From: Actinomycetes bacterium
GTDB taxonomy: Bacteria; Actinomycetota; Thermoleophilia; Solirubrobacterales; Solirubrobacteraceae
Length of the DNA stretch: 15,003 nucleotides
Direction: 5' to 3'
NCBI GenBank assembly: GCA_023429855.1
Contig: JAEZDB010000423.1
Coordinates: forward strand, 1-15,003
Shown here: in pieces, positions 1-7,420 of the stretch
Layout of the letters: each line of letters starts with the position of its first letter
Position numbering within the stretch: the stretch's first letter is position 1
Program-made: the position numbers and the translations under genes
The notes under the pieces: model-generated
Seen by the model: only the letters and a program-made list of their open reading frames with translations
Told to the model about the DNA's origin: nothing
Database searches by the model: none

Positions 1-633
1 GGCCCGGGCGCGCTTAGCGGCCGCGGCCTTGCGGCGCTGCAGAAGCTTGCCCTGGCGCGCCAAGGCCTCGCCGCGATCGCGAGCAGCCGCCACGGCGGCC
101 CCCACTTCGCCTAGGTCCGCATCGACGACCTTCGCCAGCGATACCGGCCGGGCCGGCGCGTCGACCGCGCCGTCGTGCGTGACCGCCACCAGCACGACCG
201 CCGCCACAACGCATGCCCCTACCGCGACACCGCGGCGACGCCGCGGCGCGGCCGCAGCAGAAACCTCTGCCTGCGTGGTAGCCGCGGAAGGGCCCGGTTC
301 GCGCTCGCGCGCAGCGGGCGGCGGATCCGCCGGTGCTGGCTCAACGAGGGCGGCTGGGACAGCGTCCAGCGGTGCCAGTGCGGAGATCTGCGGCGCTGAG
401 GGCTCGGCGAGGTCTTCAAACAGGCCCGGCGCGTCGAGATCCCAATCCAGGTCCGCCGACGCGTCGATCACCGATGTCGACGCCGGCGTTTGCGCCGCCG
501 TGCTTGCCAGCGCGGTCGCCGCCGGCGGCGGGTCGGCCGCGAAGGCCGGCATCCACTCGCCCTGCGGATCGAGCGGCACTTCGGCCCACCCATCCGCCGG
601 GACCACCACCTGGGTCTGACTTCGTCTACGCAT
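1..633 (-). CDS. Single-pass membrane protein with Ala/Pro-rich N-terminus (3' end outside window)
   Basis: The frame is open without a stop from an ATG at 633 down to base 1, giving 211 residues; the C-terminus lies beyond the window. Residues 1-130 are a low-complexity Ala/Pro/Asp/Glu-rich region. A run of Arg (131-134) then precedes one hydrophobic segment (about 135-151, GVAVGACVVAAVVLVAV). After it comes an Ala/Arg/Lys-rich helical stretch containing LLQRRKAAAAKRARA. The positive-inside rule suggests a cytoplasmic N-terminus, although the tail is also basic. The layout (long soluble N-part, one membrane segment, basic Ala/Arg helix) resembles the C-terminal half of the sigma-like protein at 5494-6594. 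The start is the ATG two bases after the AAGAGG that ends a copy of the 52-bp element, the same placement as the gene starting at 7028. No family was recognised. Existence of the gene is well supported by the open frame and GC-rich third positions; function is unknown. Confidence 0.72.
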   Translation of the reverse strand, partial: MRRRSQTQVVVPADGWAEVPLDPQGEWMPAFAADPPPAATALASTAAQTPASTSVIDASADLDWDLDAPGLFEDLAEPSAPQISALAPLDAVPAALVEPAPADPPPAAREREPGPSAATTQAEVSAAAAPRRRRGVAVGACVVAAVVLVAVTHDGAVDAPARPVSLAKVVDADLGEVGAAVAAARDRGEALARQGKLLQRRKAAAAKRARA

Positions 634-635
634 CA

Positions 636-687
636 CCTCTTAAGAGGCGTTTGCGGAACCTGAATGCTGGCGCCAACGCGCCAGCTA
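636..687 (-). promoter_or_regulatory. 52-bp repeated control element, copy A
   Basis: Read on the minus strand it is TAGCTGGCGCGT, 26 variable bases, then CGCCTCTTAAGAGG. The right end is a perfect 12-bp palindrome CCTCTTAAGAGG (636-647). The left end forms a 7-bp dyad GCTGGCG/CGCCAGC (666-672 and 679-685). It ends two bases before the ATG of the membrane protein at 633. The other copies are at 5445-5496 and 7030-7081. Confidence 0.8.
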
Positions 688-742
688 ATCTCGATTGCGG
701 CCGCTGCCGCCGGTTAGCGGGTCGCTACAAAGAACCAGCTGC

Positions 743-766
743 TCGAGCGCGCGGATCCGCGCTCGA
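743..766 (-). terminator. Hairpin after the secreted-protein operon
   Basis: Perfect 9-bp arms TCGAGCGCG (743-751) and CGCGCTCGA (758-766) with a 6-base loop lie 15 bases beyond the stop of the gene at 782. On the minus strand a T-rich stretch (TTCTTTG) follows about ten bases later, but there is no tight U-tract. It is best read as the terminator of the 5404-782 operon, separating it from the gene at 633. Confidence 0.55.
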
Positions 767-781
767 AACTGTCAGCGGCGC

Positions 782-2086
782 TCAGGAACGCGACGCGGAG
801 GCGTGGCCGCCCGTGCACCTGTCTGACGCTTTCGCCGAGACCTTCACGCGCACTTTCGCGTGGCGGCGCACGCCGGAGACCCACGCGCCCCAGCGTCCGG
901 ACCGGGGGCTCGTGATGTGGGCGGTGCGCTTGCGGCCAGCGGCAGTGACCCTGATCGTCAAGCGGCTCTGGCAGCCCTTGGCGATCGAGCCACGAACTCG
1001 CACCCGCGAGCCGCGCCGCGACACCGACGAGATCTTCAGCTTCACCGCGGCCGCAGGCCCACCGGGCCCCGGACCGGGCGTCGGCGTCGGCGGGCCCGGA
1101 AGCGGTGTGGGCGTCGGTGTCGGGGGCGTCGGCGGCGCCGGGCTGGACGGCGGGTTTGCCGCGACAACGGCCTGCGCCGCGGTCGACGCGGCGTTGCCGG
1201 CAGCGTCGTAGACGCGACCGGCGACCTGGTGCGTGCCCGGGACCAGGCCATTGGAGGTCAGTTGCGCATTGACCTGGCCGCCGGGCGAGGCACATGGCAA
1301 GATCCGCGTGAAATCACAGCTTCGAACGCTCGACGCAACCACCTGCCCGTCGACGAGCAGCTCAAGCCGCGAGATCCCCGTCTGATCCGACCCCGACACC
1401 ACCGCCGACACCGTCCCGCTCGCAGACACCGACGGCGCCACCGGCGACATCGCCACCGACGGCGCCACCGGATCCAAGATCGTCTCACCATCTGCATAGA
1501 GCGCCGAGCCGGCCGCGTGGGTGGTCAATCCGGTGTCGCAGGGCGCGACCGTGCACCGGAAGCCAAACCGAACCCACTTCGCCGGATGCGCATACGGCGT
1601 CGAGGTCCCGGGAATCGGCGTGCTTGCATTGCCACCATTGATGTCACAGAAGTCGGTGATGCCCGAGCCAGGCTCATTGGTCTGGCAGTGCCCGGCCTCC
1701 CCAGCGTCGGTGTCAGTGACTAGACGCCAACCGTCGGACTCCGAGTGCGAATGGAACGTCCCGCGTGCGGCGACGATGCGCAGGGGGTCAGGGACCTCGA
1801 AGCGCCAGTAGCCGTAGGAGCCGACGGGCGGGTCGGGTGCTCCGAGGGTGGTGTAGACGCCGAGGGAGCCGCCGTACTGCATGAAGACATCGTCGGCCGG
1901 GAAGGCGCCGGTGCTGGCGCAGGCGTCGGTGGCGGTGATCGAGGGTCCAGAGACTTCGGGAGTCCAGGCGTGGTTGACGCCGCCGGCGGCGCCGCAGGCG
2001 AGCACTTCGTAGGTGCCGGCGTGCGCCGCGGCGGGCGCGAGCAGCGCGGCGGCGGTGGCGGTCGGGAGCAGGGCGCGTCGGAGCAC
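782..2086 (-). CDS. Secreted Ig-like surface protein with Pro-rich linker and basic C-terminal domain
   Basis: 434 residues from a GTG start seven bases after the protease stop. Residues 1-22 form a signal peptide (MLRRALLP..., hydrophobic Ala/Leu core, cleavage after AHA). An N-terminal beta-rich region with paired cysteines (about 25-210) is followed by an Ig-like domain (about 215-310) with the features QTGISRLELLVDG and VYDAAGNAAS. A Pro/Thr/Gly linker (about 312-345) leads to a Lys/Arg-rich beta domain. The N-terminal region and Ig-like domain match in order and key residues the protein encoded at 3446-5404, so the two appear paralogous. There is no LPXTG motif or membrane anchor, so it is either released or held by the basic domain. 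It is the last gene of a three-gene operon. The domain type is common in Thermoleophilia exported proteins; no specific function is known to me. Confidence 0.85.
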   Translation of the reverse strand: MLRRALLPTATAAALLAPAAAHAGTYEVLACGAAGGVNHAWTPEVSGPSITATDACASTGAFPADDVFMQYGGSLGVYTTLGAPDPPVGSYGYWRFEVPDPLRIVAARGTFHSHSESDGWRLVTDTDAGEAGHCQTNEPGSGITDFCDINGGNASTPIPGTSTPYAHPAKWVRFGFRCTVAPCDTGLTTHAAGSALYADGETILDPVAPSVAMSPVAPSVSASGTVSAVVSGSDQTGISRLELLVDGQVVASSVRSCDFTRILPCASPGGQVNAQLTSNGLVPGTHQVAGRVYDAAGNAASTAAQAVVAANPPSSPAPPTPPTPTPTPLPGPPTPTPGPGPGGPAAAVKLKISSVSRRGSRVRVRGSIAKGCQSRLTIRVTAAGRKRTAHITSPRSGRWGAWVSGVRRHAKVRVKVSAKASDRCTGGHASASRS

Positions 2087-2093
2087 GGAGCGA

Positions 2094-3449
2094 TTATCCC
2101 TGTGGAGGTTTGGGGCCGCGCGCCTGGATGGTGGGCCAGGCCCGGGCGCTGGGGCGGGTCTTAGGTCGTTTCTTCGCCACCCAGGGCGAGGTCGCGCCGT
2201 CGGAGCGCTTCCAGCGCACCCAGAGCTTGGCGGGCAGCGTGTGGACTGTTGAGACCGTTGCCGAGCGCGCCCCGCTCGCGCGTCGCCAGTGGCCGCGTGA
2301 GCGTACGGCTACCTGCAGGCGGGCTCCGGCGAGCTTCTTGCTCGTGGAGATCTGCAGCTTGCGCACGCGGCGCCCGGTGAGCTTGGCCCGGACCTTCGTG
2401 GGCGCAGCCAGAGACGCCGTCGCAGCGCTCGCGGGGAGCACCGGCGCTTGGACTGGCGTCGGCGTCACAAGAGTGCTGAGGCCAGCGGCCGAGGCGATCG
2501 CGGCGCCGTTGAGCGTCTGTGCGGAGTCAAGGAGCGTGCCGCCGGCGGTCAGCCAGTTCTCGGCTGTGGTGTGGTCGACGTCGGGGCGCATGGCGCGCAG
2601 CGCTCCGAGCACGGCGCTGGTGAACGCCGTGGCGGCGCTTGAGCCGCCGTCAGGCCAGATCGCCTCCGCCCCGTTCCCGTCGGCCGCCGTCACGTCGCAG
2701 CCGGGCGCTACGACGCGCGTGAGGGCGTCGTGGGAGGCGAATGAGCAGAACGCCGAGCCGTCCGGGGTGCCGGCGCCCACGGCGACCGCGCCGGGCGCTG
2801 CTGCGGGCCACTGGGTGCCGTGGGAGGAGTTGTTGCCTGCGGCCGCCACCATGGACGCACCGTCTTTGTTGACGCGGGCGGTGTACTCGGTCCACCGGCT
2901 CACGTAGGCGGGGTCTGCTCCGGGTGAGCCGAGCGAGAGGTTGACGACCGCCAGGGGCACGCCGGTCTGAATCGACCACTGCCGGCACATGGTGATGCCG
3001 CGCAGGACGGCGGCGCTGTCGAAGGTGCCGTCTTCGGACGCCTTGACGCTCACGATCCGGGCGCTGGGCCAGACGCCGACGATGCCCCAGTTGTTGCGCG
3101 GGGCGGCGATCGTGGCGGCCATCCGCGTGCCGTGCAGCATCAGGTTCGGGTCTCCCCCGGCCGGGTCGCCTTGGTAGACGTTGAGCCGCGCGATGATCGG
3201 ACCGGCATCGGAGGTCGCAGGCGTGTCGGGCGTGACGGCGACGCCGGTGTCGACGAGGCAGATCGCCGGCCTGGTGGCTGCGGCGCCGAACTTGTCGTCG
3301 GGGACGCGGCCGATCCAGTCCAGCCCGTACGCGGCGGCCTCGGGGGTCTGTGGGGATTCCGCGCGAGCAGCGGTCGCTAGAACGCCACTGGGGGCGGCCG
3401 CCATGATGGCGACCGCCCCCAGAGTGCGCAGGTTCAGATCGGGGGTCAT
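2094..3449 (-). CDS. Secreted subtilisin-like serine protease (S8 family)
   Basis: 451 residues. A signal-like N-terminus (1-30, ending ATAARA) is followed by the subtilase fold. The catalytic triad is visible as Asp67 in ICLVDTGV, His106 in LHGTRMAA and Ser271 in DGGSSAATAF, with the oxyanion-hole Asn in AAAGNNSS (about 206). The Ser motif is GSS-AAT where classic enzymes have GTSMAAP. Only about ten residues separate the signal peptide from the catalytic start (AAYGLDWIG), so the usual I9 inhibitory propeptide is missing. The C-terminal 120 residues form a basic beta-rich tail (VRAKLTGRRVRKLQIS) like those of the two flanking surface proteins. Its ATG overlaps the upstream stop (ATGA), so it is translationally coupled to that surface protein. 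Likely role, inferred from context: processing of exported proteins, possibly its operon partners. The family call is secure; the substrate is unknown. Confidence 0.9.
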   Translation of the reverse strand: MTPDLNLRTLGAVAIMAAAPSGVLATAARAESPQTPEAAAYGLDWIGRVPDDKFGAAATRPAICLVDTGVAVTPDTPATSDAGPIIARLNVYQGDPAGGDPNLMLHGTRMAATIAAPRNNWGIVGVWPSARIVSVKASEDGTFDSAAVLRGITMCRQWSIQTGVPLAVVNLSLGSPGADPAYVSRWTEYTARVNKDGASMVAAAGNNSSHGTQWPAAAPGAVAVGAGTPDGSAFCSFASHDALTRVVAPGCDVTAADGNGAEAIWPDGGSSAATAFTSAVLGALRAMRPDVDHTTAENWLTAGGTLLDSAQTLNGAAIASAAGLSTLVTPTPVQAPVLPASAATASLAAPTKVRAKLTGRRVRKLQISTSKKLAGARLQVAVRSRGHWRRASGARSATVSTVHTLPAKLWVRWKRSDGATSPWVAKKRPKTRPSARAWPTIQARGPKPPQG

Positions 3450-5404
3450 CCGATGCGCTGACGCACGATGTTGCTGCGGCCGTCAAGGGCCGGCATGGCA
3501 GGGTCGCGGTGGACCTTGAAGTACAGCGCGACCGTGCCGTGAGCGACCCGGTCGTAGCGGTACTTCCAGCGGAACCGGCCGTTGCCGTCGGTCCTGACGG
3601 TGCCGCCGGACTGGTGCTTGCGGCGGCCGATCGCGAAGGCCTCAACCCGCACGCCTGAGGCTGGGAAGCCGTCGACGAGCACGCGGCCGGTGATGATCCC
3701 GGTCCCGAACGAGCCGATCCGCTTGCGCTTGAGCTTGATGTGCACGCCGGCGCGCACGAACACCTGAAGGCTCTGCGTGGACTGGTAGTTGTCCGAGCCC
3801 TTCTGGCGGCTGTACGCGAGATCTACGACGCGGTTGCTGCGCGTCGCCGGCGACCAGGAGTAACGGCCCTTGGAATCGGAGGTGATCGACGCGACCTTCA
3901 CGCGAGCTGCTCCCGCGATCGTCTCGTACACGTCGATCTGGCCGCCGGCGATCGGCTTACCGGCCGCGTCGACGAGCTTGCCAGCGACGCGCACCGTCTT
4001 CTTAAAGCGCACCGTCGCCTTCTTCCGCGCCTTCGACGGAACGAGCTTGCCCGTCGACGGATCACCGCCGCTGCCGTTGTTGGCCGACAGCAGCGCAAGC
4101 GAGCCGCCGGAGGCGCTGTCAACCGAGCGGGCGACCGAGGACGCGGTACCGCTGCCTTCCTTGCTCGTCGCAGTCACCACGAGCCGCAGGTACTTGCCGG
4201 CCTGCAGCGCACTCGGCCGATACGTCGAAGCCACGGCGGCCGGGATATCCGACCACGGCCCGTCGGGCGTATCGGCGACCTGCCACTGACGCGCAAGCTG
4301 CGCCGTGGCATCCGTCCACACCCCATCGACAGCCGTCAACAAGCTCCCAGGACGAGCATCGCCCTGAATCGCCGGATTGTTCGCGTCTGACCGCGAGTTG
4401 GCCGGCGGAGTCTTGATGCTGGGTGCTGGCACGTTGTCGATCGTGACCTTCTGGTTGATGACGGTCGTGTTGCCGGCGGCGTCCCAGACGGTCGCGGTGA
4501 CGGAGTGCGCGCCGTCGGCAACGACGTTGGTCGGCACGCTGAGGTTGGCGGTCGCCGCGAGCTTGCACGGCACCGGGGCGCGGTAGCCGCCCTCGATCGG
4601 GACGCAGTTGCCGCCGTTGGCGTCGACGGGCGTGCGCGCGATCGCGGGCGTGCCGTCGATCTTGACCTCCACGTCGGCCACACCCACTCCGGTATCGCTG
4701 AGCGGAATAACCAGCGACTCGTTGCCTTGCAGCGTGCGGCTGGCAAGCAGCGAGCCTGAAACCGCACCGGTGGTCGTCGGGGAGCTGTTGTCGACCAGGT
4801 CGATCGCGGCGGAGTAGATCTGCACGTGCCCGCGGTCACCGGTGTTGCAGTACGCGCCGTTGCTACCGCCGCAGGCGATGCCGACCAGGACCCGGTCGGC
4901 GTTGACGGCGTACGTGCGCCAGGCCAGCGGCTGCCCCGCGCATCCCATGAACCACTGGCAGTTGTCCATCACGTGGTCACCGTCATAGGCCGTGCTGTCG
5001 CGGTTGACGGTGATCCCGACGGAGGCGCTGTAGTCCGAGCCCGAGAGCTGGCCCGCCCACAGCAGCGTGGCGTTCGCGACGGTGGTGTTCGGTGGCGCCT
5101 GGTAGGTCCACGTCATCGGCCCCTGGTTGGTCGAGACGTTGAGCTGCGGTGTGGCGTCGAGCTGCAGCGGACCGCCGCCGGCGCAGTTCTGAGAGGCGGT
5201 GCTGAAGTTCCACGAGCCCACCGCGCCCGACCAGCCAGCGGCGGACGTCGCGGTGCCGCCGCCCGTCTTGCACGACCAGTGCCGCATAGTGCCGGCGTCA
5301 GCTGTTCCCGCGCCGACCGCGAGCGCGGCGGTGGCCGTCGCCAGCGCCGCCGCCGCAGATCGTGTGTGGTGGCCGCGCCTGGCTGGTCGTTGCTTGATGC
5401 TCAT
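3446..5404 (-). CDS. Large secreted surface protein with Ig-like and carboxypeptidase-regulatory-like repeats
   Basis: 652 residues from ATG at 5404, which has AGGGGGAAG upstream. Residues 1-37 are a signal peptide with a twin-Arg-containing basic start and cleavage after ADA. A Cys-containing beta-sandwich (about 40-220) is followed by an Ig-like domain (DTGVGVADVEVKIDG ... VWDAAGNTTV), a further beta domain (about 330-430), and two domains resembling CarboxypepD_reg/transthyretin folds (VRVAGKLVDAAGKPIAGGQ and GIITGRVLVDGFPASGV). There is no sortase motif. It is the first gene of the operon with the subtilase and its own paralogue at 782-2086. An in-frame GTG at 5443 lies one base after AAGAGG of element copy B and would add 13 residues; element placement favours it, signal-peptide length and Shine-Dalgarno spacing favour 5404. 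A surface, adhesion or matrix role is inferred only from architecture. Confidence 0.87.
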   Translation of the reverse strand: MSIKQRPARRGHHTRSAAAALATATAALAVGAGTADAGTMRHWSCKTGGGTATSAAGWSGAVGSWNFSTASQNCAGGGPLQLDATPQLNVSTNQGPMTWTYQAPPNTTVANATLLWAGQLSGSDYSASVGITVNRDSTAYDGDHVMDNCQWFMGCAGQPLAWRTYAVNADRVLVGIACGGSNGAYCNTGDRGHVQIYSAAIDLVDNSSPTTTGAVSGSLLASRTLQGNESLVIPLSDTGVGVADVEVKIDGTPAIARTPVDANGGNCVPIEGGYRAPVPCKLAATANLSVPTNVVADGAHSVTATVWDAAGNTTVINQKVTIDNVPAPSIKTPPANSRSDANNPAIQGDARPGSLLTAVDGVWTDATAQLARQWQVADTPDGPWSDIPAAVASTYRPSALQAGKYLRLVVTATSKEGSGTASSVARSVDSASGGSLALLSANNGSGGDPSTGKLVPSKARKKATVRFKKTVRVAGKLVDAAGKPIAGGQIDVYETIAGAARVKVASITSDSKGRYSWSPATRSNRVVDLAYSRQKGSDNYQSTQSLQVFVRAGVHIKLKRKRIGSFGTGIITGRVLVDGFPASGVRVEAFAIGRRKHQSGGTVRTDGNGRFRWKYRYDRVAHGTVALYFKVHRDPAMPALDGRSNIVRQRIG

Positions 5405-5444
5405 CGTTGGTCTTCCCCCTGGGTAAAAGTGATTGGTGGCCACG

Positions 5445-5496
5445 CCTCTTAAGAGGCGCTACCGATTGGCGAATGCTGGCGTCTACGCGCCAGCTA
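5445..5496 (-). promoter_or_regulatory. 52-bp repeated control element, copy B
   Basis: It has the same arrangement as copy A: TAGCTGGCGCGT, exactly 26 bases, CGCCTCTTAAGAGG. The dyad GCTGGCG/CGCCAGC (5475-5481, 5488-5494) and the 12-bp palindrome (5445-5456) are intact. The first TAG of the element is the stop codon of the sigma-like gene, and the element ends one base before a GTG that opens the frame of the surface-protein gene. It therefore fills the whole gap between the two. Confidence 0.82.
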
Positions 5497-6594
5497 TTCC
5501 CCTAGTCCGAACTGGCCGTCTGCGGTCGAGCGGTCCTGAGTGCTCGTCCGCGGTGCCGGAGATTGCGCGCCCACCGCCGCGGAGCTCGGCGAGGCCGTGA
5601 TCGGCGCCGGCGAAAACTGGCGGTCCGCAGTCGCCTTCTCCGCGGCGGCTTTGCGCTGAGCGGCAGCCCGTTGCCTCGAGCGGACCTCGCGGCGGCGTGC
5701 TGCCGCCTGCTTTTGGCTTTGCGCACGCGCGACAGCGCGTGCGCGCGTCTGCTCACGCAGCACAATCCCGCGCAGTGGCTGCGCTGCCTCTTTGAGCGGT
5801 TCTGCGACTACGCGAGCGGCAACGGGCTTGAGCGGCCGCGCTGTGGGCCTCTCGCCGCGCGTTGCGGTCGTCACGCCTACGCTCCCGGCTGCCAACGCCG
5901 CGATCGCCACGCCGACGCCACCGATCCGCGGCACCGAACCGGTCGCAAGCAGCGCCGAGATCCAGCGCAGCAGCCAATCGGGAGTGAGCCAGAGCACGAA
6001 GGCGTGAGCGCGGCGCGCAGCCGCGTTGCCTGCGACCTCAAGTCGGCCGCGGAGCGTGTCGAACCGCGGCCGTGTCGGGATGCCGACGGCCTGCTGCTGC
6101 TCGGCCGGTGAGGCGCCCATTGCCCGCGCGAACATCACGGTCGCGGCCTCAGGGCCCGCGTCGCCTCTGATCCTGGACGCGTACTCCACGGCATCCAGGC
6201 GAGCAAAGATGCTCTGCTCCGGGCCTTGAGGAGCTGCGTCTGCCCAGATCACCCCGCGCCTGTGCGCGTCCTCGGCGAGGCCGTCCAGCGGAGAGTGCAG
6301 ACGCACGCCGTCGCCGTTCGACGCCTGTTTGGCAGCACGCCCGATCTCACGCCCGAACGAGCGCCGCAGGAAGACGAAGAGGGTCGCGTCGTTCCACTGA
6401 TCGGCTTCCGCCGGCAGACGGTTGGGCCCCGGCGCCTGAACCAAGCGCGCGAGCATCGTGCTCCACACGTCCTCCACGTCGCTGGCGCTCAGCGAACGAT
6501 GGCCGGAGTACTCCCGGCGCAGGCGCTCGCCCATCGCGTCGCAGCGAACCCAGAGCGCGGTTCGCCACCCGGACGTCGTGTCTTCCCCCAACAA
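5494..6594 (-). CDS. Sigma-70/ECF-like protein with C-terminal membrane segment and basic tail
   Basis: 366 residues from a TTG start at 6594; a second TTG (6591) and an ATG (6534) are alternatives. Residues 25-90 resemble sigma region 2 (RLRREYSGHRSLSASDVEDVWSTM written here in part; acidic DVEDVW block, then helical FVFLRRSFGREI). Residues 130-190 resemble a degenerate region 4 helix-turn-helix (SPAEQQQAVGIPTRPRFDTL). A hydrophobic segment (about 222-245, IGGVGVAIAALAAGSVGV) is followed by an Ala/Arg/Gln/Lys helix (280-325) and a Ser/Pro/Thr/Gln tail. If the sigma reading is right, this is a membrane-tethered sigma-like regulator, with one segment taking the place of a separate anti-sigma factor. 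It sits between the regulator genes and the secreted-protein operon. The gene is certain by frame; the sigma resemblance is moderate and unproven, and it could be a degenerate sigma relative that no longer binds polymerase. Confidence 0.6.
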   Translation of the reverse strand: MLGEDTTSGWRTALWVRCDAMGERLRREYSGHRSLSASDVEDVWSTMLARLVQAPGPNRLPAEADQWNDATLFVFLRRSFGREIGRAAKQASNGDGVRLHSPLDGLAEDAHRRGVIWADAAPQGPEQSIFARLDAVEYASRIRGDAGPEAATVMFARAMGASPAEQQQAVGIPTRPRFDTLRGRLEVAGNAAARRAHAFVLWLTPDWLLRWISALLATGSVPRIGGVGVAIAALAAGSVGVTTATRGERPTARPLKPVAARVVAEPLKEAAQPLRGIVLREQTRARAVARAQSQKQAAARRREVRSRQRAAAQRKAAAEKATADRQFSPAPITASPSSAAVGAQSPAPRTSTQDRSTADGQFGLGE

Positions 6595-6603
6595 GATTTA
6601 CTG

Positions 6604-6632
6604 ACCTTAGAACCAGTCACCTACGGTTGCAA
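6604..6632 (-). promoter_or_regulatory. Probable promoter of the sigma-like gene
   Basis: On the minus strand TTGCAA (6632-6627), a 17-base spacer and TAAGGT (6609-6604) form a well-spaced -35/-10 pair. The -10 ends nine bases before the TTG start, so the transcript would have almost no leader. The same hexamers and spacing (TTGCAA-N17-TAGGGT) precede parA in this window. Confidence 0.55.
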
Positions 6633-6641
6633 GGCGACCGG

Positions 6642-7028
6642 CTAGTTCCAATGCGCCACGCAAAACGCTTCGTATGCCTGCGCCGTTTCCGGATCAGCGC
6701 TCCACCACTCTCCGGCAAGCCGCACCACGCTCGGATGACACCGCACGAAATCCAGGTGCATAGCGTGTGTCAAACAGTACACACGCCACGCCAGCTCCGA
6801 AACCTCATCGGCCGAAAGCGGCCGGTCTCGCGGCATGCGCTTGGGAAGGACGTCGCCCAGCTCGATCATCAGCTCGTGCGCCGCGCGCACCCGATCGCCG
6901 AGCACGCCCATGATCCGAGCGTAGACCTGAGGACGATCGACCCGCACCCGCTGCTCAAGGCTCCGTCCAGGTTGACTTGGCGCGACGACTCGAAGGGGCG
7001 AGGATGCGGCACTTTGGGAGACGCTCAT
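6642..7028 (-). CDS. Small conserved-looking hypothetical protein
   Basis: 128 residues from the ATG at 7028, one base after the AAGAGG that closes element copy C. The open frame continues upstream through the element, but an upstream start would break the pattern shared with copy A. The first 25 residues are Ser/Pro-rich. The remainder is mostly helical, with LGDRVRAAHELMIELG (about 43-58) and a Trp/His/Cys-containing C-terminal half (LAWRVYCLTHAMHLDF, EWWSADPETAQAYEAF). No signal peptide or membrane segment is visible. It lies 47 bases before the sigma-like gene on the same strand. I do not recognise the family. Confidence 0.68.
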   Translation of the reverse strand: MSVSQSAASSPLRVVAPSQPGRSLEQRVRVDRPQVYARIMGVLGDRVRAAHELMIELGDVLPKRMPRDRPLSADEVSELAWRVYCLTHAMHLDFVRCHPSVVRLAGEWWSADPETAQAYEAFCVAHWN

Positions 7029-7029
7029 G

Positions 7030-7081
7030 CCTCTTAAGAGGCGTTTGCGAAGCCCAATTCGTTGCGGGAACGCGCCAGCTA
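7030..7081 (-). promoter_or_regulatory. 52-bp repeated control element, copy C
   Basis: TAGCTGGCGCGT-N26-CGCCTCTTAAGAGG on the minus strand. The opening TAG is the stop codon of the regulator gene at 7079-7378, and the element ends one base before the ATG at 7028. The CCTCTTAAGAGG palindrome (7030-7041) is intact. The inner CGCCAGC arm of copies A and B is lost here, but CGCCAG just upstream (within the regulator's last codons) can pair with the CTGGCG instead. Confidence 0.82.
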
Positions 7082-7378
7082 CTGGCGTTCCGTCTTCTTT
7101 GCCTGAGCGTTGATCTGCTCCACGAGATCGATCCACCCCGTGTTCACGGCTCGATAGCTCACCCGCTCGCCGCCCTTGACCGGCTCCCGGCTGACCTCTT
7201 CGACCAATCCCGCAGCCTCAAGCGACCACAAGTGGTTGTTGACGACGCCTCGCACCACGCCGATCTGAGCCACAAGGGCGTGCGAGTTCTGAGGAGCTTG
7301 CTCGCAGAGCAGCAAGATCCTCAGCCGTGTCGGCGACGAGAAGGCAGCCCACGCTGCTGCATCGAGCGGGTCGCTCAT
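7079..7378 (-). CDS. Winged-helix (ArsR/HTH_20-like) transcriptional regulator 2
   Basis: 99 residues. It is a compact winged helix-turn-helix: AFSSPTRLRILLLCEQAP (helix 1-2), ALVAQIGVVRGVVNNHLWSLEAAGLVEEV (recognition helix region, about 34-62), and wing EPVKGGERVSYRAV. A short C-terminal helix carries GWIDLVEQINAQAKK. No metal-binding Cys pair typical of ArsR sensors is visible. Shine-Dalgarno GAGG lies four bases before the ATG. The protein aligns along its length with the upstream neighbour (AGLVxEVxxEPxxGG and GWxDxIxxxN), so the pair is a tandem duplication. Its stop codon is the first triplet of element copy C. Likely a DNA-binding regulator of this block, with the 52-bp element as a natural candidate target. 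Confidence 0.85.
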   Translation of the reverse strand: MSDPLDAAAWAAFSSPTRLRILLLCEQAPQNSHALVAQIGVVRGVVNNHLWSLEAAGLVEEVSREPVKGGERVSYRAVNTGWIDLVEQINAQAKKTERQ

Positions 7379-7420
7379 GTCGCCTCGACGGCCCAGTGGC
7401 AGGTCACGCCGACCAGCATC

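Noticed and set aside
333..1211. Long plus-strand frame opposite the membrane and surface protein genes
   Set aside because: Arg/Pro/Gly-rich composition typical of an antisense shadow; it runs across the terminator and the 52-bp element.
2110..2907. Plus-strand 265-codon frame
   Set aside because: Entirely opposite the subtilase, whose catalytic motifs prove the minus strand is coding.
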